Origin: Comamonadaceae bacterium G21597-S1
GTDB taxonomy: Bacteria > Pseudomonadota > Gammaproteobacteria > Burkholderiales > Burkholderiaceae_C
DNA length: 64,000 bases
NCBI GenBank assembly: GCA_027214345.1
Contig: JAPWHR010000006.1
Span: 248,001-312,000, forward strand
Reading direction: 5' to 3'
Positions 1 to 9,344 of the stretch are shown here, piece by piece. Numbering within the stretch: the stretch's first letter is position 1; each line of letters opens with the position of its first letter. A program made the translations under genes and the position numbers. The notes beneath the pieces were generated by a model, which did not search any database, was not told the origin of the DNA, and was given only the letters and a program-made list of their open reading frames with translations.

Positions 1-1
1 G

Positions 2-1771
2 GTGTTCAACTCCGGACACGTGCCGTTCACGGTCGAGAACATCTACGGCATCCTGTCGATCTTTTTCTGGACGCTGACCACCATCGTGTCGGTCAAGTAC
101 GTGGTGCTCGTGCTGCGGGCCGACAACAACGGCGAAGGCGGGCTGGTCGCGATGCTGGCGCTGGCCTCGCAGGCGGTCAAGGGCAGCCCCCGGCTGCGGC
201 GCGTGCTGCTGACGGTCGGCATCTTCGGCACGGCGCTGTTCTATGGCGACGGCGTGATCACGCCGGCGATCTCGGTGCTGTCGGCGGTCGAAGGCCTCGA
301 GGTGTTGTCCCCCGAGTTCAAGACCTATGTCGTGCCGCTGACGCTGCTGATTCTGTTCGTGTTGTTCGCGGTGCAAAAACGCGGTACGGGCGGCATCGGC
401 GCGTTCTTCGGCCCGATCACGCTGGCCTGGTTCGGCGTGATCGCCTTCCTGGGCGTGATCCATATCGCCCACGACCCGCAGATCCTGCGCGCGATCAGTC
501 CGCACTATGCGCTGCGATTCGTGCTGGACAACCCGCTGGTGAGTTTCATCATCCTGGGCGCCGTGGTGTTGTGCGTCACCGGTGCCGAGGCCTTGTACGC
601 GGACCTCGGCCATTTCGGCAAGCGGCCGATCCGGCTGGCGTGGTTCTCGGTCGTGATGCCGGCGCTGACGCTCAACTATTTCGGCCAGGGCGCGTTGCTG
701 CTGCGCAATCCCGAGGCGGTGCAGAACCCGTTCTACCTGATGGCGCCCGGCTGGGCCCTGATTCCGCTCGTGGTGCTGGCGACAATGGCCACCGTGATCG
801 CGTCGCAGGCCTTGATCACCGGGGCCTTCAGCGTCACCAAGCAGGTGATACAGCTGGGCTACCTGCCGCGGCTGGACATCCAGCACACCAGCGTGCGCGA
901 CACCGGCCAGATCTACATGCCGCTGGTGAACTGGGGGCTGTTCGCCGTCATCGTGCTGGCCGTGGTGCTGTTCCGTTCGTCGAGCAACCTGGCGTCCGCC
1001 TACGGGGTCGCGGTCTGCACCGACATGCTGATCACGACCATCCTGACGTTCTACGTGATTCGCTACAAGTGGAACTACCCGCTGGCGCTGTGCCTGGCCG
1101 CCACCGGCGTGTTTTTCTTCGTCGACTTCGCGTTCTTCGCCTCCAACCTGATGAAGCTGCTCGAAGGCGGCTGGTTCCCGCTGCTGATCGGCGGCCTCAT
1201 CTTCACGCTGATGATCACCTGGAAGGAAGGCCGGCACCTGCTCAACGAGGCCTTGCGCGCCGATGCGATCGACCTCAAGAGTTTTCTCGAGGCGGTATTC
1301 GTCGAACCGCCGGCGCGTGTGCCCGGCACCGCCGTGTTCCTGACCGCCGACACCGGCACCGTACCCAACGCCATGCTGCACAACCTCAAGCACAACAAGG
1401 TGCTGCACGAGAACAACCTGTTCGTCACGGTGCGCACGCACGAGTTGCCGTGGATCGGCATGGACCGGCGCATCGAGATCGAGTCGCTGGGCCACCACTG
1501 CTGGCAGGTACTGGTCCATTACGGCTTCAAGAACGATCCCGACCTGCCCAAGGCCTTGCAGATGATCCGCGGCCGCGGCTGCGACCTGGAGCCGATGACG
1601 ACGAGTTATTTCCTCTCGCGCGACACGGTCGTGCCCACCATCGGCAGCGGCATGGCGCAGTGGCGCGAGAAACTGTTTGCGCAGATGCACCGCAATGCGG
1701 GCGCCGCAGCTGACTTCCTGCGGCTGCCTAACAACGCGGTGGTCGAGCTGGGATCGAAGATCGAGATCTGA
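2..1771 (+). CDS. kup: Kup potassium uptake permease, 5' end outside window
   Basis: Low-affinity K+/H+ symporter of the KUP/HAK/KT family in the inner membrane. The 589 visible residues align throughout with E. coli Kup, including the early [17 protein letters not shown] stretch, the [12 protein letters not shown] motif, the [19 protein letters not shown] segment, and the soluble C-terminal domain with VRVPGTAV-like and [13 protein letters not shown] blocks, ending [10 protein letters not shown]. Family members have about 620-630 residues. Roughly 35 N-terminal residues, including the first DIGTSPLYT helix, are therefore missing because the window starts inside the gene; the in-frame GTG at the edge is probably not the true start. 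It converges on the BLUF gene with only 7 bases between stops. Confidence 0.95.
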   Translation: MFNSGHVPFTVENIYGILSIFFWTLTTIVSVKYVVLVLRADNNGEGGLVAMLALASQAVKGSPRLRRVLLTVGIFGTALFYGDGVITPAISVLSAVEGLEVLSPEFKTYVVPLTLLILFVLFAVQKRGTGGIGAFFGPITLAWFGVIAFLGVIHIAHDPQILRAISPHYALRFVLDNPLVSFIILGAVVLCVTGAEALYADLGHFGKRPIRLAWFSVVMPALTLNYFGQGALLLRNPEAVQNPFYLMAPGWALIPLVVLATMATVIASQALITGAFSVTKQVIQLGYLPRLDIQHTSVRDTGQIYMPLVNWGLFAVIVLAVVLFRSSSNLASAYGVAVCTDMLITTILTFYVIRYKWNYPLALCLAATGVFFFVDFAFFASNLMKLLEGGWFPLLIGGLIFTLMITWKEGRHLLNEALRADAIDLKSFLEAVFVEPPARVPGTAVFLTADTGTVPNAMLHNLKHNKVLHENNLFVTVRTHELPWIGMDRRIEIESLGHHCWQVLVHYGFKNDPDLPKALQMIRGRGCDLEPMTTSYFLSRDTVVPTIGSGMAQWREKLFAQMHRNAGAAADFLRLPNNAVVELGSKIEI

Positions 1772-1778
1772 GCGGCCG

Positions 1779-2204
1779 TTACGGCGTGCCGATCGACGCC
1801 TGCCAGAACGCCGTCAGCAGCGTCAGGCCTTCGCAGGGTGCCGGGTTCTCGACGCGTGTCGTCCACAACGACGGATCGTGCAGTGCGAGCCAGCGTGCCT
1901 CGTCGTCGACCAGCGTACAACCCATGCGCCAGTCGCCAAATCGGCGTGCGTCGATGCCATGGCAACACAACTCGTAGATCGAATGGTGTAGCGAACTGGA
2001 GCGGATACGCGCCATCACTGCGGCGCAGGCTTGCGGCGTTCCTTCCAGGTACTGGAAAAAGGCCAGGCCATTGAACAGCAATACGCCGGTCGCGTCGACT
2101 TTTGCGTTGAAGTGGCGTGCGTCGGCCAGCAGATATTGCAGATCGGCGTCGACGATGTCGCGTGACGCGGTGCTGGTATAGGCGATGTACTGAAGCTCGG
2201 GCAT
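1779..2204 (-). CDS. Stand-alone BLUF-domain blue-light sensor
   Basis: A 141-residue protein consisting of little more than one BLUF (blue light using FAD) domain. The flavin-site residues are all recognisable: Tyr9 (in IAYTS), Asn33, Gln51 in FFQYLEG and Trp92/Met94 in FGDWRM, equivalent to Tyr21, Asn45, Gln63, Trp104 and Met106 of AppA. After the domain come about 45 residues with no attached output domain. Short BLUF proteins of this type act through a separate partner, which is not evident here. The ATG was chosen because BLUF domains begin within a few residues of MPELQYIAYTS; upstream codons in the same frame lack family similarity. Confidence 0.9.
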   Translation of the reverse strand: MPELQYIAYTSTASRDIVDADLQYLLADARHFNAKVDATGVLLFNGLAFFQYLEGTPQACAAVMARIRSSSLHHSIYELCCHGIDARRFGDWRMGCTLVDDEARWLALHDPSLWTTRVENPAPCEGLTLLTAFWQASIGTP

Positions 2205-2297
2205 CGGCGGCGGCAGGCAGGTCGGGAAACGATTGATGATAAGGCCCGCTCCGGCGGGCGTCATCGGCGGCCAATGGGCGCCACGGCACAATGCGGG

Positions 2298-3488
2298 ATG
2301 CGTTTCTTCCGCGACCTCAGCCTGTCCGCGTTCACCGCGGGTTTCGTCGCCGTGCTGGTGGGCTTTACCAGTTCGGTGGCGATCGTATTCCAGGCCGCGC
2401 TGGCTTTCGGCGCCACGCCGGCCCAGGTCACGTCGTGGATGTGGGCACTGGGTCTGGGCATGGGTCTGTGTACCCTGGTGCCGTCGCTGCTCTGGCGCCA
2501 GCCGGTGATGGTGGCCTGGTCGACCCCGGGCGCCGCGGTGCTGGCCACGGCCGGCGCGGCCGGCTCTTACACCATGCACGATGCGGTTGGCGCCTTCATC
2601 GTGTCTGCGGCATTGATCACGCTGTTCGGGGTCACCGGCTGGTTCGAGCGCGTGATGCGCCGCATACCGATCGCCATCGCCTCGGCATTGCTGGCCGGCG
2701 TGTTGACCCGTTTCGGTCTGCAGGCCTTCGTCGCCGCGCAAAGCGCGCTGGCCCTGGTGTTGCTGATGCTGGCCAGCTACCTGCTCGGGCGCCGACTGGC
2801 CCCGCGTTACGCGGTAGTGCTGACCTTGCTGGCCGGCGTGGCGTTTGTCGCGGCCCGGGGCCAGCTGGCCGCAGCCGACATCGCTGCCGGCATGGCCGTG
2901 CCGGAGTTCGTGCTGCCGCATTTCAGCTGGGCCGGTGCGATCAGCCTGGCCGTGCCGCTGTTCATTGTCACGATGGCCTCGCAGAACCTGCCTGGCGTCG
3001 CGGCGATCCAGGCGGCCGGTTATGGCGGGCCCGGCGGCATTCCGGTGTCGCGGGTGATCTCGATCACCGGTATCGGCACGCTGGTGCTGGCGCCGTTCGG
3101 CGCGTTCGCGCTGAACCTCAGTGCGATCACCGCGGCGATCTGCATGGGACGCGAGGCGCACGAGGATCCAGCCAGGCGGTATACGGCCGCCGTGAGCTGC
3201 GGCGCGTTGTACGTGCTGATCGGCATCTTCGGCGCCACCGTGACCGGCGTGTTGACCGCTTTCCCGAAGGAACTGGTGGCGGCGATCGCCGGCCTGGCCT
3301 TGCTGGGCACGATCGGCAGTTCGTTGGCGGGCGCGCTGCAGGACGAGCGCAACCGCGAGGCCGCGCTGATCACCTTCCTGGTCACGCTCAGCGGCGTCAC
3401 GCTGATCGGCATCGGCTCGGCATTCTGGGGCGTGGTGGCGGGCGCCCTGGCGATGCTGCTGCAGGACTTCCGCCGGCGCCCGGCTTGA
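2298..3488 (+). CDS. BenE-family benzoate/H+ symporter-like permease
   Basis: Integral membrane protein of about 396 residues with 11-12 hydrophobic segments, matching the BenE family of proton-coupled benzoate importers. Family-like stretches include AVLVGFTSSVAIVFQAA near the N-terminus, MVAWSTPGAAVLAT, ASQNLPGVAAIQAAGY and the LNLSAITAAICMG segment. No benzoate catabolic genes lie nearby, so the substrate may be a different aromatic acid. The ATG encoding MRFFRDLSLSAF was preferred over an in-frame ATG 24 bases upstream because it is where family similarity starts. It diverges from the BLUF gene, with about 90 bases between their starts. Confidence 0.9.
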   Translation: MRFFRDLSLSAFTAGFVAVLVGFTSSVAIVFQAALAFGATPAQVTSWMWALGLGMGLCTLVPSLLWRQPVMVAWSTPGAAVLATAGAAGSYTMHDAVGAFIVSAALITLFGVTGWFERVMRRIPIAIASALLAGVLTRFGLQAFVAAQSALALVLLMLASYLLGRRLAPRYAVVLTLLAGVAFVAARGQLAAADIAAGMAVPEFVLPHFSWAGAISLAVPLFIVTMASQNLPGVAAIQAAGYGGPGGIPVSRVISITGIGTLVLAPFGAFALNLSAITAAICMGREAHEDPARRYTAAVSCGALYVLIGIFGATVTGVLTAFPKELVAAIAGLALLGTIGSSLAGALQDERNREAALITFLVTLSGVTLIGIGSAFWGVVAGALAMLLQDFRRRPA

Positions 3489-3630
3489 GGCCTTGCCCCT
3501 GGGCTCGCCGCGGGCAAGCGCGCGTGGCACCCGGGGTCTTGTCGAGCCGGCACAATAGTGGGCTCGCCGCAGCCGTCCGCCACGCGGGCGCGCGCTGTGT
3601 GTTCCATTGTTTCCTGCCGCTGTTGATCCC

Positions 3631-4590
3631 ATGCACATCCTGTTCGTCGCCGACCCTCTCGAGTCCTTCAAGATCTACAAGGACACCAGCTTTTCGATGA
3701 TGCGCGAACTGCAAAAGCGCGGTCATGCCTTGTCGGCCTGCGAGGTCACCGACATCGCCTGGCGCCAGGGCCAGCCGGTGAATGCCGGTGTGCGCGACAT
3801 CGTGCTCACGGGCGACCCGCGGCACTGGTTCGATGCCGGGGCCACCGGGCTGGACCGGCGTCGTGCTGCGCTGCGGGACTTCGATGCGATCGTCATGCGC
3901 AAGGATCCGCCGTTCGATACCGAGTTCTTCTATGCCACGCACATGCTCGAGCAGGCCGAACGCGAGGGCGCGCGGGTGTTCAACAAGCCGCGCGCGCTGC
4001 GCGACCATCCCGAGAAACTCGCGATCCTGGAATTCGCGCAGTTCATCGGCCCGACGCTGGTCACGCGCAATGCGCAGGACGTGCGCCGCTTCCATGCCGA
4101 ACACCGCGACGTCATCCTCAAGCCGCTCGACGGCATGGGTGGTACCGGCATCTTCCGGGTGCGCGAGGACGGCATGAACCTGGGCGCCATCATCGAGACG
4201 CTCAACCGCGATGGCGCGCAGTCGCTGATGGTGCAGAAATACCTGCCCGAGATCGTGCAGGGCGACAAGCGGGTGTTGCTGATCGGCGGCAAGCCGGTGC
4301 CGTTTTCGCTGGCACGGATTCCCCAGGGCAGCGAGGTGCGCGGCAACCTGGCGGTGGGCGGCAAAGGCGTGGCCCAGCCGTTGTCGAAACGCGACCGCGA
4401 GATCGGCGAGGCGCTCGGACCGGTGCTGGCCGCGCGCGGGCTGCTGCTGGTGGGCGTGGACGTGATCGGCGACTACGTGACCGAGATCAACGTCACCAGC
4501 CCGACCTGTTTCCAGGAGATCCACGACCAGGCCGGCTTCGACGTGCCGGCGATGTTCGTCGATGCGCTGGAGGCGGCACTGGCAGATTGA
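3631..4590 (+). CDS. gshB: Glutathione synthetase
   Basis: ATP-grasp ligase joining gamma-glutamylcysteine and glycine, the second step of glutathione synthesis in the cytosol. The 319 residues match the usual GshB length. Diagnostic features are MHILFVADPLESFKIYKDT at the N-terminus, VMRKDPPFD at about residues 88-96, the glycine-rich nucleotide loop KPLDGMGGTGIF at 164-175, and a C-terminal VDVIGDYVTEINVTSPT metal/ATP site. The ATG is fixed by the conserved N-terminus. gshA is not in the window. A GST of the glutathione-using YghU type occurs about 20 kb away. Confidence 0.97.
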   Translation: MHILFVADPLESFKIYKDTSFSMMRELQKRGHALSACEVTDIAWRQGQPVNAGVRDIVLTGDPRHWFDAGATGLDRRRAALRDFDAIVMRKDPPFDTEFFYATHMLEQAEREGARVFNKPRALRDHPEKLAILEFAQFIGPTLVTRNAQDVRRFHAEHRDVILKPLDGMGGTGIFRVREDGMNLGAIIETLNRDGAQSLMVQKYLPEIVQGDKRVLLIGGKPVPFSLARIPQGSEVRGNLAVGGKGVAQPLSKRDREIGEALGPVLAARGLLLVGVDVIGDYVTEINVTSPTCFQEIHDQAGFDVPAMFVDALEAALAD

Positions 4591-4603
4591 ACCCAAGCCA
4601 AAG

Positions 4604-4625
4604 CCCGGCAAGCAGCGCTGCCGGG
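4604..4625. terminator. Candidate hairpin between gshB and the Bug receptor gene
   Basis: Perfect 7-base inverted repeat CCCGGCA/TGCCGGG around an 8-base loop, lying between two convergent stop codons. There is no T-tract on either side, so it may slow or help terminate transcription in a factor-dependent way, but it is not a classical intrinsic terminator. Confidence 0.35.
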
Positions 4626-4645
4626 GCGGGCGGCGCGTGAACCGC

Positions 4646-5620
4646 TTATTCGGGACGGAAGCCGGCGTCCTTGAGCAACTCGGCGCCTTCCTTGACCTCG
4701 GCCGCGATGTAGGCCTTGAACTGCGCCGGACTCTCGGTGACCGGCTCGAATCCGAGGTTGGCCAGCTGTCCGGACTTGGCCAGCTCGAGCGTGGCCGCAT
4801 TGATCGCGGCGTTGAGCGTGGCAACACGCTCGGGAGGTGTTCCCTTGGGCGCCCAGACACCGTACCACGACTCGTACACGAAGTCGGGCAGGCCGCTTTC
4901 CTTGAACGTGGGCAGTTCCGGCGCCAGGCCGCTGCGCCTGGCCGACGAGATCGCCACGGCCTTGACCTTGCCGGCCTTGGCCATCTGCTGCAGCGCGACC
5001 ATGGAGTCCAGCAGCAGGTCGGTGTGGCTGCCGGCCACGTCCATCAGCGCCGGCTGCGTGCCCTTGTACGGCACGATGGTGAACTTGAGCTGCGCCTGCT
5101 TGGCCAGCTTCAGTGTTGCCAGGTGGCTGGGAGCACCCGCAGCCGGAATGCCGGCCGTCCAGCGGCCCGGCTCCTGCTTGACCGCGGCGATCACGTCCGG
5201 CAGGCGGGCCTGCGGTCGCGCGTTGGCCAGTACCAGCATCAGCGGCGCGGTGCCAGTGCGCGCCACGGGCTCGAAATCGGTCTGCGGGTCGTAACTCGGC
5301 GCACTGAGCACCTGCTTGACCATCACGTGGGTGGCGGCCGAGAACAACAGCGTGTAGCCGTCGGCCGGCGCGGTCTGCACCGCCTTGCCGCCGATCATGC
5401 CGCTGGCGCCAGGCTTGTTTTCCACGATCACGGTCATGCCCAGCTGCTTGCGCAACTGGTCGCCGAGCAGCCGCGCGGCTGCGTCGACGCCACCACCGGC
5501 GGCAAAGGGCACGACGATCGACAATTTCTTGTCGCGCTCGGGGAAGCTTGCGGCCGTCTGGGCCTGCGCGGGAAGGGCGGCGCACAGCACGGTGGCCAGG
5601 AGCCAGTGAATCGTTCGCAT
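4646..5620 (-). CDS. TctC/Bug-family periplasmic solute receptor
   Basis: Periplasmic binding protein of 324 residues. It has an N-terminal signal peptide ending near ALPAQAQ and the family fingerprints VVPFAAGGGVDAAAR, VENKPGASGMIGG and ADGYTLLFS. Bug proteins bind small carboxylates and hand them to TctAB-type permeases, but many Burkholderiales copies, like this one, have no permease beside them. It lies 78 bases downstream of a DapA-like aldolase gene on the same strand, and a LysR gene is divergent from the pair. It probably delivers or senses the aldolase pathway substrate, a carboxylic acid. A GAGGAG ribosome site precedes the ATG. Confidence 0.92.
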   Translation of the reverse strand: MRTIHWLLATVLCAALPAQAQTAASFPERDKKLSIVVPFAAGGGVDAAARLLGDQLRKQLGMTVIVENKPGASGMIGGKAVQTAPADGYTLLFSAATHVMVKQVLSAPSYDPQTDFEPVARTGTAPLMLVLANARPQARLPDVIAAVKQEPGRWTAGIPAAGAPSHLATLKLAKQAQLKFTIVPYKGTQPALMDVAGSHTDLLLDSMVALQQMAKAGKVKAVAISSARRSGLAPELPTFKESGLPDFVYESWYGVWAPKGTPPERVATLNAAINAATLELAKSGQLANLGFEPVTESPAQFKAYIAAEVKEGAELLKDAGFRPE

Positions 5621-5698
5621 GGTTGGTGTCTCCTCGATATCCAGTGAACCAGGGCAGGATGGCGCCCGGTCGCGCCATCCCGGTGGCGGGCGCAGGTT

Positions 5699-6628
5699 TC
5701 AGCGAACCCGGCCCAGGTCGGCGGCGCGCATCGCGTCGGCGATTTCCTGCTCGGCCCCTTCGGCCAGCGGCAGCAGGGGTGAACGCACGGTGGCATGCTC
5801 GAGAATCCCACGGGCGACCAGCGCCCATTTCAGCGCCACCGACCCTTCCATGTGCGAGCCGCGGTGGTAGACGTTGGCCGTCACCGGCAGTAGCCGGTCG
5901 TGCAGTGCGCGCGCCTTCCTGTAGTCCTTGGCCTTGCCGGCGGCGATCATCTCGACCAGCGGCTCGGGTGCGATGCAACCGTAGCCGACCAGCGCGCCAT
6001 CGACGTCGAACATCGTGTGCAGCAGGTATTCGTCGTGGCAGGTCAGGATCTGCAGGTCGGGGCGCTGCTGCCGGATGACCGGGATCTCGCGGTCCCAGCG
6101 CTTCATGTTGCGCACGCCGTTCTTCATTGCGAACACGCCCGGCTGTGCCGAGATGTCGAGCTGCGTCTGCAGGTCGTAGGTGCACTTGGTCGCATCGGGG
6201 TACTGGAACAGGATCAACGGCAGGCCGCTGGCCTCGTGGATCGCCTTGTAGCGGTCCTGCGGCGCGCCCTTCTGATAACCGAAGCGCAGCCAGCCGTGCG
6301 ACGGGTAGACCAGGCCGGCCTTGGCGCCGGCCTTGACCGCGCGCTTGGCTTCCTCGCAGGCAACCTGCGTGCCTTCCAACGTGATGCCGGCGACGATCGG
6401 CAATTTGTCTCCGACCGCTTCGCGAAAGGCCTCGATGACCTTGTATTGCTCGTCGCGTTCGAGGAACGTGCCTTCGCCGGCATGGCCGAGCACCGTCAGG
6501 CTCTTGACGCCGGGCACGCTGGCCAGCCAGGAGCCCAGGCGCTGGATCGCCGGGTAGTCGACAGCACCGTCGCGGGTAAAGGGGGTAACAGGGGCCGCGT
6601 TGAGGCCGCGCATGTCCAGGGCTTGCAT
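5699..6628 (-). CDS. DapA-superfamily aldolase/dehydratase, catabolic type
   Basis: TIM-barrel class I Schiff-base enzyme of 309 residues related to dihydrodipicolinate synthase. The Schiff-base lysine is Lys169 in VFAMKNG. Several DHDPS residues differ: the GTTGE loop is GHAGEG (residues 48-53), the catalytic Tyr133 position is Phe141 in LILFQYP, and the arginine of the PSRTG motif is absent (PDATK). These changes argue against lysine biosynthesis and for a catabolic pyruvate- or keto-acid-forming reaction. It is first in a two-gene unit with a Bug receptor and divergent from a LysR gene. An AAAGGA ribosome site precedes the ATG. Confidence 0.88.
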   Translation of the reverse strand: MQALDMRGLNAAPVTPFTRDGAVDYPAIQRLGSWLASVPGVKSLTVLGHAGEGTFLERDEQYKVIEAFREAVGDKLPIVAGITLEGTQVACEEAKRAVKAGAKAGLVYPSHGWLRFGYQKGAPQDRYKAIHEASGLPLILFQYPDATKCTYDLQTQLDISAQPGVFAMKNGVRNMKRWDREIPVIRQQRPDLQILTCHDEYLLHTMFDVDGALVGYGCIAPEPLVEMIAAGKAKDYRKARALHDRLLPVTANVYHRGSHMEGSVALKWALVARGILEHATVRSPLLPLAEGAEQEIADAMRAADLGRVR

Positions 6629-6725
6629 GGAAGTGTCCTTTCGAGTCGGGTTGGGATGGGGTCGATGGGCCAGACTGTAGATTTCGCTGGGTTCTGTGCA
6701 TAGATAGAATTCAAGGGATTCAGAC

Positions 6726-6744
6726 TTGCCGAATTTGGCAATTC
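6726..6744. promoter_or_regulatory. Candidate LysR operator in the divergent spacer
   Basis: Two overlapping inverted repeats sit just upstream of the LysR start in the 130-base divergent region: TTGCC-N6-GGCAA and, overlapping it, GAATT-TGGC-AATTC. Size and placement suit a LysR-type autoregulatory site that also controls the aldolase/Bug genes. A further GAATTC/GATTC half-site pair lies about 25 bases to the left. Confidence 0.45.
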
Positions 6745-6758
6745 ATAGGAGCCTGCCG

Positions 6759-7673
6759 ATGAATCCCTCCGCCGTGCGCCTGTTTCTCGAGGTTGCCGAT
6801 GCCGGCAGCTTGAACAAGGTGGCGGCGCGGCGCCAGACGGCGCAGTCGCACATCAGCCGCCAGGTCGCCGACTTCGAGGCGCAATGCGGCGGCGCCCTGT
6901 TCCGGCGCACCGGGCGGGGCGTGGTGCCGACCGAACTGGGGCTGCGCGCGATGGCCAGGCTGCGGCCGTGGCTGCAGGAGACCGAGCGGCTGGCGGAAGA
7001 GCTGCGTGCAGTCTCGGGCGAGATTGCCGGCGAGGTGCGCCTGGGCATCATTCCGTCCGCCGCGCATCCCCTGGTGACGCGGCTGTTCGAGCGGCTGATG
7101 CGCGAACACCCGAAGATCCGTCTCGATGTGGCCGAATCGCAGGGCGCCGAGCTCGACGCCAAGCTCGACAGCGGTGCCGTCGACCTTGCCATCCTGTTCC
7201 GGTTCCACAAGCCCGGCGGCGACGGCGAGACGCTGCTGTGCGTGGCCAACACCTACCTGGTGTCGGCGCCCGGCGATACGCTGACGCGGGCTCCGACGCT
7301 GAACTTCGCGCGTCTGGCGGGGTTGCCACTGGTGCTTCCGCGCCGGCCCAGCCATTGGCGCAATGCGCTGGAGGAGACCGCGCGCGGATTGGGTTTCCGG
7401 CTGGACGCGGTGGCGCAAGCGGATTCCCTGACCTTGCAAAAGGAGCTGGTGGCGGCGCGGCCGGGCTTGTATTCGATACTCGGGCCGTATTCCATCGCAT
7501 CCGAATTGCGCGCCGGACGCTTGCAGGCGAGCCGCCTGGTGCGGCCCGACCTGACGCGCCATGTCACGCTGGCCCTGCCTCGCCAGGGCAAGCTGTCGCC
7601 GGCGTGCAAGGTGGTGGCTGCGACGGTGCGCATGCTGGTGGCCGGATGGGGCGATCAGATCACGGAGCCTTGA
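6759..7673 (+). CDS. LysR-type transcriptional regulator
   Basis: A 304-residue LysR regulator. The N-terminal winged helix-turn-helix spans about residues 5-60, with [31 protein letters not shown] split across the recognition region; note QSHISRQ rather than the commoner QSAVSRQ. A co-inducer-binding domain follows ([14 protein letters not shown] onward). The ATG has AGGAG upstream at good spacing. It is divergent from the DapA-like/Bug pair and by family habit would regulate it in response to the pathway substrate. Confidence 0.93.
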   Translation: MNPSAVRLFLEVADAGSLNKVAARRQTAQSHISRQVADFEAQCGGALFRRTGRGVVPTELGLRAMARLRPWLQETERLAEELRAVSGEIAGEVRLGIIPSAAHPLVTRLFERLMREHPKIRLDVAESQGAELDAKLDSGAVDLAILFRFHKPGGDGETLLCVANTYLVSAPGDTLTRAPTLNFARLAGLPLVLPRRPSHWRNALEETARGLGFRLDAVAQADSLTLQKELVAARPGLYSILGPYSIASELRAGRLQASRLVRPDLTRHVTLALPRQGKLSPACKVVAATVRMLVAGWGDQITEP

Positions 7674-7903
7674 GTGGCGCCCTGCGTGCGCAGCCTGGGT
7701 GGCCCGACGAGCACCCGGAACGGCATCGCCACAGGTGGTGCGCGCGCGTCCAGCGGTGGACCACCCTCGACGCAGCTGGCGAGCAAGCTGCGCGCTGCGC
7801 GACCGTCCGGAGCAACCACGGTGCCAGCGTTCGCGCGGTGTGTCGGTCCGGTGCCGGCCGAGCGAGGCCATCGCGGCCGGTTTTAGGGCATGATGGCCGC
7901 ACC

Positions 7904-8926
7904 ATGACCGGAACCGGGCCCGATCACGCCAACGGCAGCCACGGCGGCGACGTGCAGACGGCGCTGGCCTGCTGGCTGGTCGCGCCGGGCAACGCGCAAT
8001 TGCGCGAGGAGCCGCTTCCGGCCCCGGGGCCCGGCGACGTCCGGGTGCGCACCGTGCACAGCGGCATCAGCCGCGGAACCGAGTCGCTGGTGTTTCGCGG
8101 CGAGGTTCCGCCCAGCGAATATGCGCGCATGCGCGCGCCGTTCCAGGCCGGCGACTTCCCGGCGCCGGTCAAATATGGCTACAGCAATGTCGGTGTCGTG
8201 GAGCAGGGCCCCGACGGCGTGCGCGGCCGGCCGGTGTTCTGCCTGTTTCCGCACCAGACGCGGTATGTGGTGCCTTTGCCGGCCGTCCACCTGCTGCCCG
8301 ACGGGGTGCCGCTGGCGCGGGCCGTGCTGGCGGCCAACATGGAGACCGCCGTCAATGCCTTGTGGGATGCCGCGCCGCGTGTCGGCGACCGCATCACCGT
8401 CGTCGGTGGCGGGGCGCTTGGCATGCTCGTGGCCTACCTGGTTGCGCGGATGCCGGGCTGCCAGGTGCAACTGGTCGACGTGCGGGCGACGCGCGCCGCC
8501 GTGGCCGAGGTCTTGGGCGTGCCGTTTGCGCTGCCCGAAGATGCGCGCGACGAAGCCGATCTCGTGATCCATGCCAGCGGCCAGGGCGCAGGACTGCAGC
8601 GCGCCATGCGGCTGGCCGCGACGGAGGCAACGGTACTGGAACTGAGCTGGTACGGAACCCGGCCCGTCACGCTGGCGCTGGGCGAGGCTTTCCACGCGCG
8701 CCGGCTGACACTCAAGAGCTCGCAGGTGGGCCGGCTGGCGCCGGCCCAGCGCGGCCGCTGGGACCATCGCCGCCGTCTCGCACTGGCCTTGTCGCTGCTG
8801 GCCGACTCCCGGCTCGATGCGCTGCTCACTGCCAGCGCACCGTTCGAGCAACTGCCGGCCGTGCTGGCGCGCCTGTCCGGCGCCGAGCCGGACGACAACC
8901 TGTGTTTTCGCATCGACTACCCCTGA
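7904..8926 (+). CDS. BchC-like MDR dehydrogenase without zinc ligands
   Basis: A 340-residue medium-chain dehydrogenase/reductase. The GroES-like half carries [21 protein letters not shown] around residues 53-72, where zinc alcohol dehydrogenases have their catalytic Cys; this pattern resembles the bacteriochlorophyllide dehydrogenase BchC group. A Rossmann half follows with [13 protein letters not shown] (residues 167-179). It likely oxidises or reduces a side-chain hydroxyl with NAD(P). It starts a tight plus-strand run with a PTPS-fold protein, glycosyltransferase and methyltransferase, so the substrate is probably a pterin side chain or attached sugar (inference). The upstream 230 bases contain no recognisable gene, and the ribosome site is weak. 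Confidence 0.85.
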   Translation: MTGTGPDHANGSHGGDVQTALACWLVAPGNAQLREEPLPAPGPGDVRVRTVHSGISRGTESLVFRGEVPPSEYARMRAPFQAGDFPAPVKYGYSNVGVVEQGPDGVRGRPVFCLFPHQTRYVVPLPAVHLLPDGVPLARAVLAANMETAVNALWDAAPRVGDRITVVGGGALGMLVAYLVARMPGCQVQLVDVRATRAAVAEVLGVPFALPEDARDEADLVIHASGQGAGLQRAMRLAATEATVLELSWYGTRPVTLALGEAFHARRLTLKSSQVGRLAPAQRGRWDHRRRLALALSLLADSRLDALLTASAPFEQLPAVLARLSGAEPDDNLCFRIDYP

Positions 8927-8935
8927 CAGGCCACC

Positions 8936-9340
8936 ATGTACACCGTCAACGTCCGCGATCACTTCATGATCGCCCACAGCTTCCAGGGCCCGGTCTTCGG
9001 GCCGGCGCAGCGCCTGCACGGCGCGACCTACATCGTCGACCTGGCGCTGCAGCGCGGCGAACTCGACCCCGACGGCATCGTCGTGGACATCGGCCTGGCC
9101 ACCCAGATGCTGCACGCGGTGCTGGCCGACCTGAACTTCCGCAACCTCGATGACGAGCCGGCGTTCCAGGGCCGCAATACCACGACCGAGTTCATGGCCC
9201 GGGTGATCTTCGACCGCGTCGCCGAACGGATCCGTGGCGGCGCGCTCGGCCCGCACGCGCATGGGCTGGACCGGCTGCGCGTGACCTTGCACGAGTCGCA
9301 CCTGGCATGGGCTGCCTTCGAGGCTGCGCTGACGCCGTGA
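8936..9340 (+). CDS. PTPS/QueD-fold protein with altered active site
   Basis: A 134-residue member of the 6-pyruvoyl-tetrahydropterin synthase / 6-carboxy-tetrahydropterin synthase fold. Support comes from the early DHFMIAHSF block (His14), [11 protein letters not shown] (His28), the [12 protein letters not shown] block and a closing VTLHES Glu-containing strand. The family zinc site is normally His plus an HGH pair, but here the second HGH histidine is Ala30, and the catalytic cysteine four residues before HGH is Ala24. A standard PTPS or QueD reaction is therefore doubtful. It may act on another 7,8-dihydroneopterin-like substrate or bind it. It lies 9 bases after the dehydrogenase and 4 bases before the glycosyltransferase. 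Confidence 0.85.
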   Translation: MYTVNVRDHFMIAHSFQGPVFGPAQRLHGATYIVDLALQRGELDPDGIVVDIGLATQMLHAVLADLNFRNLDDEPAFQGRNTTTEFMARVIFDRVAERIRGGALGPHAHGLDRLRVTLHESHLAWAAFEAALTP

Positions 9341-9344
9341 AACC

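Noticed and set aside
571-1713. Long Arg/Ala-rich open frame overlapping kup
   Set aside because: It is a shifted-frame shadow of kup with high-GC composition bias and no family similarity.
2204-3671. Upstream extension of the BLUF frame (about 490 extra codons)
   Set aside because: The extension is antisense to the BenE gene, rich in Arg/Gln/His and low in hydrophobic residues, as expected for non-coding high-GC frames.
5699-6628. Housekeeping dihydrodipicolinate synthase (dapA)
   Set aside because: Key residues for lysine biosynthesis are replaced and the context is a catabolic LysR/Bug module.
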